Source: Notospermus geniculatus (taxonomy: Eukaryota > Nemertea > Pilidiophora > Heteronemertea > Lineidae). From it: DNA of 64,000 nucleotides. Position 1 is the stretch's first letter. Each line of letters opens with the position of its first letter. The notes beneath the pieces are model-generated. The model worked only from the letters and a program-made list of their open reading frames with translations, had not been told where the DNA came from and did not search any database. Shown here piece by piece: positions 24,362-34,114 of the stretch. A program made the position numbers and the translations under genes. The DNA lies in assembly GCA_002633025.1 (NCBI GenBank), contig NMRB01000072.1, positions 639,059 to 703,058 on the forward strand, in the 5' to 3' direction.

Positions 24362-24478
24362 CTCTACATGAATATCCGTCAGCCTCAAGTTTGTATCCTT
24401 CTTTACAATTACATAGATAACCTTCATGTTTCTGGATGCATAAATGTTCGCAGACCATCTCTGTTGATCCACAGTGAC
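24362..24478 (-). CDS. Internal exon encoding one EGF-like domain
   Basis: 117-nt exon with acceptor (CTTTTTCAG) before 24478 and donor GTAAGC after 24362. Both boundaries are phase 1, the classic symmetrical EGF exon. It reads HCGSTEMVCEHLCIQKHEG then YLCNCKEGYKLEADGYSCR: six cysteines spaced C-x6-C-x3-C-x8-C-x-C-x12-C, with the conserved G-Y/G-Y pattern of complement/matrilin-type EGF modules. It shares strand and phase with the signal-peptide exon at 41332-41422 and the EGF exon at 4330-4770, so I place all three in one secreted-protein gene. Other exons between them are not identified. Confidence 0.8.
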
Positions 24479-24550
24479 CTGAAAAAGAACAGAGTTGTCG
24501 TGAATTGTATTGAAGTTACTCTTGAAAGAAATTTGTGTAGCTTTTGTTTC

Positions 24551-24994
24551 GTGAACAAAAGGCTTGGCTTAGAATTCGTGTGTTTTTGTTGAGTGAACAA
24601 AAGGCTTGGTTTAGAATTCGTGTGTTTTTGTTGAGTGAACAAAAGGCCGGGCTTAGAATTCGTGTGTTTTTGTTGAGTGAACAAAAGGCCGGGGTTAGAA
24701 TTTGTGTGATTTTGTTGAGTGAAGGCCTGGCTTAGAATTTGTGCGATTTTGTTGAGTGAACAAAAGGTCTGGCTTAGAATTGTGTGATTTTGTTGAGTGA
24801 ACAAAAGTCCTGGCTTAGAATTGTGTGATTTTGTTGAGTGAACAAAAGGTCTGGCTTAGAATTTGTGCGATTTTGTTGAGTGAACAAAAGGTCTGGCTTA
24901 GAATTTGTGTGATTTTGTTAAGTGAACAAAAGGCCTGGCTTAGAATTTGTCTGATTTTGTTCAGTGAACAAAAGGCCTGGTTTCAAATTTGTGT
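24551..24994. repeat. 42-bp minisatellite, about 10-11 copies
   Basis: Repeating unit built on GTGAACAAAAGGCYTGGCTTA then GAATTYGTGTG and TTTTGTTGA. Because 42 is a multiple of three, long open frames appear on both strands, but they are a by-product of the repeat. The array lies next to the EGF exon, inside its upstream intron. A remnant resumes at 25106 after an insertion. Confidence 0.92.
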
Positions 24995-25005
24995 GATATT
25001 GATGA

Positions 25006-25094
25006 TAAACAGGAAGTCAATTTCCAGAATCTTAGCAAATTTTCGACCCCAAACGGGGTCTTCTTCAGGCTGGCACTTTCAAGTCGAGCTACCA
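25006..25094 (-). mobile_element. 89-bp retroposon-like element with hammerhead-like core, copy 2, flanked by 11-bp target duplication
   Basis: The element interrupts the 42-bp minisatellite and is flanked by GATATTGATGA at 24995-25005 and again at 25095-25105, the mark of a real insertion. On the minus strand it carries CTGAAGA (25062-25068), an A, a GACCCC/GGGGTC stem (25045-25060) and GAAA (25041-25044). Upstream of CTGAAGA a stem I candidate (GCU..ACUU/AAGU..AGC) is preceded by UA. The stem is preserved in both copies although the loop differs (GTTT here, CGTT in copy 1). Confidence 0.7.
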
Positions 25095-25105
25095 GATATT
25101 GATGA

Positions 25106-26637
25106 GTGAACAAAAGGCCTGTATTACAGTTTGTCTTCTTAGAACAGCGATTTCAGATAGACGCACTGGTTATTCTGGAAGCATTTTCGGGTATTACATG
25201 CCGTGGGCATCTACAGAGTTGCTGACATGAAAAGCCCCAAAATTGACAGAAGTCAAAGAAGGGTATAAAAGGGTGATCACAATAACCAAAAGTATGACGA
25301 TTTGTTGTAATTAATATTCCAGGAACAAGTATTCAGCTAATCTAGAGATCTCTTTAAATCTGACAGTGACATGTAATTGGTAGCAATAATCCTGAATAAT
25401 CGTATATTCAGGGTAAAAACACTCGCGGCAACAAGTGACATGCCACAACAGACGAGACACGGACGTGACTCGTTTATCACAGGAGTGGTCGAGTAATTGA
25501 ATTGCTGGTGTTAGCCAATCGGAGTGCCGGTATCAATGCAGGAGGATTTCAAGCTTAAGTAGTGATTCAAAAGGTTATAAGAGGACTTGGCCGAAGAAAC
25601 TTGCTTCATCCTATATGTCGCTGGAGACTGATGAAGAGGGCTTATAAAGGGACCTACAGACTTTGTAAGATGTAACGTGACTATCTACGGGTATGTGCAA
25701 GGAATTTGTAATTGTGTGACTCAGGGAACCTATGACCAGTTCATGTTATGAGTATTAATGAAGCGATGGGATATGAAGTCTAAAGTTCGCAACATGCATG
25801 GTCATGATATTGGAAAGAGATACGATCTTTTCCTTTGTGCGACGAGTTTGAAGAACATCACAATATGAAACAGGGTTTTCATATCGAAGGAAGTTTGGCT
25901 GCTCATCAGACTTTGTTTCAACAAAGCAAATCAAAATAATGTGTTTCGCATACTTTTTAACCTCTCCATTTCAAGTGCGGTACACAAAATCGGCAACAAG
26001 GGGTTGCCAGGAAGTGGAACGGCAACGTCTTGTGGGATGGGCGAATTGAGTTGACAAGCTGACAAACGAACAAGAACCTCAGGCTCAAGGAGGAAGTCTC
26101 CTACTTCCTTTTTTCCATATACCCTCCAGTGTTTGGACACGAAAGGAAAGACCCTGACAAGAAACTCCTCTGACGAGAGCAACAGTCTCTGCTGTGACAG
26201 CTCTGATGGTGTAGAGGTGCTTACCAAAAAGATTGCAAGCAGACATCAGGAAATGCATCCAACACAAGCAGCGTGATTACACCCGAAAGAAATCCCAGGC
26301 AAATGCTGATGAAGATTTGAAAACAGCATCTACGAAATCAGATCAGAATTAGAATTTCAAACGGTGAAATTATCAACATTGAACCAAAATCTCTGCTTAT
26401 AAAGTGAACGAACTCACTGATTGAAAATTTAAGGCGTCCATGCAGCCCATTACCATATTTGATTACCTCAACTTCGAATCTGAATGGGCCAATTATCATT
26501 TGCTATCTCCGAGCAACATTTGGCACAGCGTCATCACGGGATGATAAGGAACAGAGATCACATCCCTCAGGATACAAGATACATTTATCTGTTTCCCAGT
26601 CTTCGGTGATGTGTTTCTGCCAGAATGTGATAGGCCA
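25106..26637. other. Intronic or intergenic stretch, nothing recognised
   Basis: Apart from the minisatellite remnant (to about 25135) no feature is supported. A minus-strand open stretch of 98 codons (25931-26227) has no recognised domain. Confidence 0.4.
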
Positions 26638-26895
26638 TATGGTTGATATAGGCAAGGGTTCGGAGGAAAGGGGACGTTCTATGGTTGATAAGGCTTTGGA
26701 AGTAAATGGTAGGCTCTATGGTTGGTAAGGGGTAGGTTCAGTCCATGGTTGACAAGGCTTTGGAAGAAAATGGTAGGTGCTAGTTGGTAAGGCTTTGGAA
26801 GAAAACTGTAGTTGGTAAGGCTTTGGAAGAAAATGGTACAGATTCTATGGTTGATAATCAGCAAGGCTTTGGAAGGAAGTGGTACGTTCTGTGGT
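26638..26895. repeat. Degenerate tandem repeat (GGTTGGTAAGGCTTTGGAAG units)
   Basis: About six irregular copies of a unit built on GTTGGTAAGGCTTTGGAAGAAAA with spacers of variable length. Confidence 0.75.
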
Positions 26896-28187
26896 GGGAA
26901 CAGAAATGAAGCAGCTGGGAAAGGGTAAGGCATGGCAGGGAACCACCATAGGGCTGGGAATAGTCCTCCTCTCCGTGTTCTAGCTGGGGCGTAATGGCTA
27001 GCTACATGTGTGACCAGTTAACTGCAAAAGTACCATGCAAGTCAATCTCTTTCAAATCAGAAGTTTCCATGCAAGCATATTCTTCAGCTAAAGACAAAGC
27101 ATTTCGTCAACACTTGGGATCAAGGAAGAATCTGTTTTCAAAGCTTATTATGATCCATGTGTAGGTGAATGGAATCATGTTACATCAGGAATCAGCTTTC
27201 TCAAAATGGGATTCGTATTGAGAGTTGTCATAGCTTGTATGAAAGTCAACGACTACCTTGTGATCTTTCTGACAGAGAAAGATTCAGAAGTTGTTGCTAC
27301 TGTCCCAGGAGGGAATTAGACAAAAAGTGCAATGAAGCAGCGAAGATGACAAAAGTGATTCAAAACTGATGTAAGATTGTGTCTGTAAGCACTGGCTGCA
27401 ATTTCTGCATCCTAGACATTACAACATCCACATCACATTGTTCACTTGCCGTAGCTCTGTGGAAGAATGAGAATGCCTTGGACAAGTATCAACTTTCATC
27501 AGACCTTGACGACTCACAGGGAGCCTGTCAAAAGCGTTTCACACTTCTAGACTAAAACGTCTTCAAACTTGTTAGTTTCAAAGTCCTTTCCTCAAGACAG
27601 ACCAAGAATAGTCTTCACGCTGCTCTGATGATCTGCTGAAGACATCAAGGCAAAGAACGTGGAACAAAAATGGTTCGCGTGATTCCAACCATGTGAGGAA
27701 GACTTGAGCAATCTGCCTGGCGAGAGAGGAATCATCCTGTCGTTTGAAGACATAAAACAGAGAATCGACCATGCATGGATTGGCTGTGAAGAGCCAGGCT
27801 GCTTCTTGGAATAGCAGATAAGGCAAATTTAATGGAATTCATCATGAGATCATTCAACTTCAATCTCAGTGAAAATGGTGATTCATAAACGGTAAAAAAA
27901 AACTTCTGCCATAAAACATGCTAATTGTCTTCCTGCTGCCTGACGTTGATGTTTTGAAATTGAAATATAATTCATTGACAACACGTTATCCTGAAACGAC
28001 AGACAGTCCCGTGAGATGGTTCAGTCACATGGAAGAAGCGTGGAATGACTAAAGTACTCCATCTTCTCCTGCAAGTGGGGATGTCTTAGCTAGTCTTTGG
28101 GTCAGTGCAGAGCACAGATGTTAACCATGGTGAAGGAGAGGAAGAGAGAGCCAAAAGATCATACTGAGGTAATCAAGAACTCTTCAT
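26896..28187. other. Intronic or intergenic stretch, nothing recognised
   Basis: A minus-strand open stretch at 27578-27826 (about 82 codons, with a run such as QIAQVFLTWLESREP) looks compositionally protein-like but has no family I recognise and no firm splice framing. Confidence 0.35.
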
Positions 28188-28450
28188 GCTCGTTCCCTTC
28201 GTCACCGCCCAAGCTCCCTCCGCCACCGCCCAAGCCCGCTCCGTCATTGGGCAAGCTCCCCCTGTCCCCGTACAAGTTTCCTCCCTCACCGCAAAAGCTC
28301 CCGCCATGGCACCGCCCGAACTCCCGCCATCACCGGCCAAGCTCCCTCCGTCACCGGCCAAGCTCCCTCTGTCACCGCTCAAGCTCCCTCCGTCCCCACA
28401 CAAGCTTTCTCTATCACCGCACAAGCTCCCTCTGACGAACTCCCTCCGCC
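28188..28450. repeat. GC-rich 21-bp minisatellite
   Basis: About a dozen copies of a unit such as AAGCTCCCTCCGTCACCGSC. The period is a multiple of three, so several frames remain open and would read as proline-rich repeats (KLPPSP). There is no splice signal or start codon in good context, so it is taken as a minisatellite rather than a gene. Confidence 0.85.
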
Positions 28451-30375
28451 ACCGCACAGGCGACAAAGGGAATGATTACCTCACGATGCAGCAGGTGGAA
28501 AATACTGAGTAGTACGTGAGCTCAGATCACAGGTAACAGGCGAGGTGGCCGTCATTCCCTTTGACATGCTGCATGCCCTGTCTGCTTCATCTTATTCCGC
28601 TCACACTCTTCAATTCCTTACCTGGCTTTGCCACTGAATATTAGATCTGCCCTTCCTCGGGGACAGGGTGAAAGATTCTAAGACGGTAAATATGAACATC
28701 AAGAGCAAGCCTTCAAGCAAATCATCCAGTAATTGCTAAAACATACAATTACATTTGACTGGAACATGTGTGGTGTAGAAAAGGAACCTTTAGTTGGTAG
28801 CACAGATTCAGGTCGGAGGCTGGAAATTCATGTCCGTGGGCCACATTACGGACATAAAACTCACAAATATGAGGTAGCACACACATCTTTTGCGTTGAAT
28901 AAAGGATAAGCGTCAAAACTTAAGTAGTTTTATGAATTTGGGCCCAGATTCTTAGGCATATGGGCCCAATATGGGCCCACATGGGCAAGCTATCTGGGAG
29001 TGTTCTCGTTGAGGTTTCCGTTGTGTGCTACACTTTATAGCAAGGAACCTCATCTGAGACAATGCCTGGGGCCTGAAAGGGTTGACTCAATGGAGATGTA
29101 ATGACGCTTGAGATGGAGGAAAAACTTCCCGTAATGACTTAATCTACCTAGGTGAGCAACATTCCCCATTTTGAGTGAAAAATTGATTTCTCTTCCTGTG
29201 GTTAGTTTTCTTTTTGCCGGTGATAATTGGATATAAAATGATGGAGTAATGAAGGAGAGATGAGGATTCCCGCAGCTGGAGTACCAATTAACGTGAATGT
29301 CACATGTCATGACTGCTGGCTGGTTGGTAATGTTGGTGGTATCCAACGGCCTTCGGGACTATTATGCTAGCATCCGCTTTCTTGCATTATTCAAGGAGTT
29401 TGAGTAAGTGGTAGTCATGTTGACTTTATTGATATGACGCTGGACAAGGTGAGAGGCCACAAGCTGAAGTATCGTTGACATGTTGCATCAGAGAGTGATT
29501 CTGGATCAAGAAGTGAAAAGCCTGGATTGATGGTGAGATATCCTGATCGAGATTGCAAAACATTTCCACCCCAACACACCGACACTGACAACCTGTGTTC
29601 AGCATCTGACACGCATGTATCATTCACAGACTGACACTCTGACCTTCGGTTGTCACAATTCATCCCATTTGACTTCTGTATGAATATGAATAGAATTATG
29701 ATCGAACTATTAGTCTGAATGGGTAGATGTCAACACCAAGCGGTATTATACAGATTGGAATATCGGTAATTCAACTTGACAACACGGTGAAACAAACAAA
29801 GGTGCTGGGTGATGAATCAAGCGTTCCATGGAATCGTCGGAGGATGTTCAACTGTTCAAATGGAAAACCTCTGGTTTTTCTAAATTCTGGCTGGCATTGG
29901 TCGTCAATGAGTGGATCTTAGCGCTCGCTCCCAAGTCGTCACGCACACAAAGTGCGATGACGTTGGGATATCGAGCACGAAGTCCCACTAACTTTTACCT
30001 CATAATGGACTCCCCCGTTGCTGTCGCTTCGGATAATTTTGGATTTATACTAACCCACATTAGTACATTCCAGACAATGAGGTTTTCACTGGAAATTGAT
30101 TTCAAACTCTTGTTTTTGAACAAGAGTCATTTGAGGCTTGAATCGATTTCAACACAACAGAGCTAGAAATCAGAGACACCGAGTATACATTGAAAGGTTG
30201 CAACTTATTTTTGACTCTATTAAGGATTACATCATCCCTAAAACCTTGGCTTGTTAAATTTGACACTCTTTGATGGTAGAAAGCACATCGCATCAATGTA
30301 TTGATTCCGTAAGAGGGAGAAGTTAACTAGCTCATCACATGGCCACAAATTGAGTAGGTATGTTTGTCCCAAAAT
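28451..30375. other. Intronic or intergenic stretch with one half-MITE
   Basis: Bases 28887-28945 match the loop and right arm of the 22692-22797 hairpin (GGATAAGCGTC, ACTTAAGTAGTTTTATGAAT, GGGCCC). Nothing else is supported. Confidence 0.45.
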
Positions 30376-30580
30376 AAAGCCCGTGTCACACTGTGGCGAC
30401 TCAGGCGGGCGAATCCCCGCGAACTAGAATGAAATGGTCCTTGGACCATGTGCTCACCCCTTTGGACATAATAGTGTAATGACAGAGAGAGGTACATTGT
30501 ATGTACATGGTCCATGGACCATTTCATTCTAGTTCGCGGGGATTCGGCCGCCTAAGTCGCCACAGTGTGACCTGGGCTTT
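30376..30580. mobile_element. 205-bp foldback element with about 75-bp arms
   Basis: AAAGCCCGTGTCACACTGTGG at the left is the complement of CCACAGTGTGACCTGGGCTTT at the right. The match runs inward through CGCGAACTAGAATGAAATGG to GGACCATGT with few mismatches. The core GGACCATGTGCTCACC also appears near 13450. Confidence 0.85.
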
Positions 30581-30996
30581 CGATGGGTCAATGTTCACTG
30601 CTGACATTTTTAGGATATTTGATGGGAGAAAACTGGTAGAACAACAAAAATATAAGAGATTTGGGAAGAGAAGCCTGAAACAAGACAAGGAAAGGAACTA
30701 TCTACCAGCCAAAGCCACAGGAAGCTACATCTAGTGATTTCTTCTCAGTCTCCACGTAATTAAGGAAAATGACTTTGCTGGTTTCTTCGTGAGCTCTGTT
30801 GCACCGCAGGTCATACACATTGCTTAATATATAGGCCTACATCATTTATGGAACTGATGCATACCTTAAACGATATAGAGGAACACAAAACACTGCCCCT
30901 TTCACCGACAACCCTGGCGTTTTAGAATCCCTTATGGCTTTCGTAACTCTACCTCGTTCCCTGCCATTTCCTCACAGATTTTTTCTCCATTTTTAG

Positions 30997-31236
30997 GAAC
31001 GGGACGAGGTGTTTTCAAATTTGATAAGAGCGTTGGAAATAAGATACTTTAAACTAGTGATTACAGCGCTAAATAATGACTGGTATTTAAAGCACTTCAG
31101 GAAAGAGTTCAATCTCTTGAGGATCAAAGAGTACAATAAGCTACTTGAACCTGATCACTGCCACATGCCACACCCTTTTTCAAGCAAGCAACAGGAGCTT
31201 CTCTGTCAGATTTCAATGGGAAACAAAGATATTTGA
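30997..31236 (+). CDS. Candidate orphan terminal exon
   Basis: A strong acceptor (TTTTTTCTCCATTTTTAG) is followed at once by a 79-codon open frame ending in TGA. It is rich in charged and aromatic residues (RYFKLVITALNNDWYLKHFR, EYNKLLEPDHCHMPHP). An AATAAA lies about 520 bases downstream (near 31757). There is no recognised family and no upstream partner exon. It could be a real 3-prime exon, a transposon relic or chance. Confidence 0.25.
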   Translation, partial: ERDEVFSNLIRALEIRYFKLVITALNNDWYLKHFRKEFNLLRIKEYNKLLEPDHCHMPHPFSSKQQELLCQISMGNKDI

Positions 31237-31998
31237 GACAGAGGTGCAACGAACATTATCAGAAAAGAGGTCGATATCGGCAATATCTGCCATGTAAACT
31301 GGTCGGGAATTGAATAGTATCTGATTACATGATGCCTGTATAGTCGGTGTACCGATTCGTTAATTCCGTACATCACGGTGGTACTGTGGTTGAATTCACT
31401 TTTTTTAAAAGTTACTGACTTCAAATAGCAGCAGTTGTTATGTTCTTTTTGTAGTTATAACTACATGTATTAAGTAAGTTCACAAAAAGGTCGTTTCCCA
31501 TTTTTCTTGAGAACTGAAGCAATGTTGACAGCAAAATCATCGCTTTGAGGACCGCCCTAGAAATATTGGTTAAAAGGTCCCTGGCCCCATTGCTGATGAT
31601 TATTGCTGAGAAGTTGCTCCTAATCCTTTGGCAGTGATAAGACCGATAGAGATGGATAGAGTTCATAAAAATCTGTTTCAGACTTGACAGCTTTATCTCT
31701 ACTGCTGGCCGACCCCCCATCCCGATCACAGAATGACATATTCAATTAACCACATCAATAAATTCATAGGGAATGATACACTTCACGCTAATAATTGAAT
31801 TAACAGGATCCTGATTGCCCAACACAACATTCCCAGTGGAATGAATACTGGGTAATTTGTATGAGGTCAGCACAGCAAGGGACAGCCAAGAATTTCAAAT
31901 ATACATGACGGTTGCAGCAGAATTCCAATTAGTGATATTAGTTTGGCAGAATGATGTCGTATGTATCGAGATAGGATGCGCATTACTGACTTCAAAAC
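31237..31998. other. Non-coding stretch, nothing recognised
   Basis: No supported feature apart from the AATAAA near 31757. Confidence 0.4.
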
Positions 31999-32277
31999 AA
32001 TGGGAGTCTTCACTGCCGTTAGAGGCCACCACCAGTTAAGGCCAATTCATATTTCTCCGTTTTGCGTTTTGCGCTTGTCCGTTCCCTATGTTTATGTGTG
32101 GTACCAGCAATAAAATTATGTTTTCTACCACGCATTCACATAGGGAACGGACACGCGCAAAGCGCAAAACGCAAAGTATGAATCTACCCCAGAACGTCCC
32201 ACAATCAGAATTTGTGACGTTCTAGGGCGGTAAACTGGTGGTGGCCTCCAACGGCAGTAAAGTTTCCCATTTGAATG
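31999..32277. mobile_element. Foldback element with nested inverted arms
   Basis: Outer arms: ACTGCCGTTAGAGGCCACCA at about 32009 against the complement near 32237-32262. Inner arms: CCGTTTTGCGTTTTGCGCTTG against CGCGCAAAGCGCAAAACG near 32154-32176, around a loop of about 45 bases. Only the part from 32056 rightward is duplicated at 32808. Confidence 0.75.
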
Positions 32278-33575
32278 CTGACGATGAGGATATGAGAGAG
32301 ATGTAAAGAAAAATGAGAGAGTTAAAGAGAAGAGAGCTTTTGCAACCACCACAAAACGAATCAGCTGTCAATCCAGACACTTAATGGTGACAGGTGCCGA
32401 TCCTTCCACCACTCCATCAACTTATCGTCTACCATATCATGCTTCCAGCCGCTAAGAATGATGCAGCAAATAATAACTGAATCATCACGGTCTTTGAAAG
32501 GATGATAATAGAAAGACAAGTGGAGCATATGAGGTCATCACGGTTCCTAACCATCTGTCTTGATCCCACATCTACCATGCAAAGCTCTACCACATCTCAT
32601 AAGTCTTTTGAATCTATGCAGTGTTTCATTTTCGGCATTCATGGTTCCACACAATGGCACTGGATGATTTTATATGACTTACCCCGCCAACCACATGATT
32701 ACTCCCTGCTAAAAGCATCACGCCTGAAGAAGAATTCTCTATAGACAACATCAAGTTCTGCAATCATATTCTAAGCCAGCCAAATGACATCTGACAGATC
32801 ATATCAATCCGTTTTGCGTTTTGCGCTTGTCCGTTCCCTATGTTTATGTGTGGTACCAGCAATAAAATTACGTTTTCTACCACGCATTCACATAGGAAAG
32901 GACACGCGCAAAGCGCAAAACGCAAAGTATGAATCTACCCCAGAACGTCCCACAATCAGAATTTGTGACGTTCTAGGGCGGTAAACTGGTGGTGGCCTCC
33001 AACGGCAGTTAAGTTTCCCATTTGAATGCTGAGACTTAAGCAGCCGCTGACGATGAGGATATGAGAGAGATTTAAAGAAAAGTGAGAGAGTTAAAGAGAA
33101 GAGAGCTTTTGCAACCACCACAAAACGAATCAGCTGTCAATCCAGACACTTAATGGGGACAGGTGCCGATCCTTCCACCACTCCATCAACTTATCGTCTA
33201 CCATATCATGCTTCCAGCCGCTAAGAATGATGCAGCAAATAATAACTGAATCATCACGGTCTTTGAAAGGATGATAATAGAAAGACAAGTGGAGCATATG
33301 AGGTCATCACGGTTCCTAACCATCTGCCTTGATCCCACATCTACCATGCAAAGCTCTACCACATCTCATAAGTCTTTTGAATCTATGCAGTGTTTCATTT
33401 TCGGCATTCATGGTTCCACACAATGGCACTGGATGATTTTATATGACTTACCCCGCCAACCACATGATTACTCTCTGCTAAAGGCATCACGCCTGAAGAA
33501 GAATTCTCTATAGACAACATCAAGTTCTGCAATCATATTCTAAGCCAGCCAAATGACATCTGACAGATCATATCA
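32056..33575. repeat. Tandem duplication, unit about 750-770 bp
   Basis: Copy 1 is 32056-32804 and copy 2 is 32808-33575. They are nearly identical, copy 2 having an extra segment of about 18 nt (GACTTAAGCAGCCGCTGA near 33031). An 80-codon open frame in each copy (32502 and 33271) is identical by virtue of the duplication, but it begins without a credible start and shows no domain. Confidence 0.93.
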
Positions 33576-33875
33576 GACAGAAAAGTACATTGCTATCTCC
33601 ATTCATTCGGTTAGTTTTGTACGACTGTGTACTAATGTACGTCATGGTGAGGCTTCTTACACGGAACGCATCACTCGCAGCAGAATATCTTTGACAAGTA
33701 ATGTAGAAGGGCACAGGTGTCTTAGACACAGAATTGGCACCAGAGGACTGCATAATTTGTAGATGTAATTGGTTTGGTAGATTGCCGAGACAATATTGCG
33801 CGGTTATCTATTAATTGCTCTTACAACAGAAAGTGACATAGCGAAGGAAGAAGACCCCCAGGCTCATCAGATGAT

Positions 33876-34114
33876 GGGCAGGGACAGGAGAACTAGTCCA
33901 GCGAACACTGGGCATGGACAGGAGGACTAGTCCAGCGAACACTGGGCAGGGACAGGAGGACTAGTCCAGCGAACACTGGGCAGGGACAGGAGGACTGGTC
34001 CAGCGAACACTTGAGCAGGGAGAGGACAACTAGTCCAGCGAACAATGGGCAGGGACAGGAGAACTAGCCCAGCGAACAATGGGCAGGGGCAGGAGAACTA
34101 GTTCAGCGAACACT
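33876..34114. repeat. 34-bp minisatellite, 7 copies
   Basis: Unit GGGCAGGGACAGGAGGACTA followed by GTCCAGCGAACACT, with point variation between copies. Confidence 0.92.

Noticed and set aside
24424-25109. Open frames with 14-residue repeats on both strands
   Set aside because: By-product of a 42-bp minisatellite (multiple of three). No start in good context and no splice signal.
28097-28512. Proline-rich repeat protein
   Set aside because: Three frames are open because of the 21-bp GC-rich minisatellite. No credible start or domain.
29415-29700. Cysteine-rich minus-strand stretch resembling an EGF or EB module
   Set aside because: The cysteine pattern needs a frameshift between frames, and the possible acceptor gives a stop in the phase used by the neighbouring EGF gene.
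32125-33513. Pairs of identical 60-80-codon frames as duplicated genes
   Set aside because: Their identity follows from the recent tandem duplication. The frames lack proper starts, domains or splice sites and overlap foldback arms.
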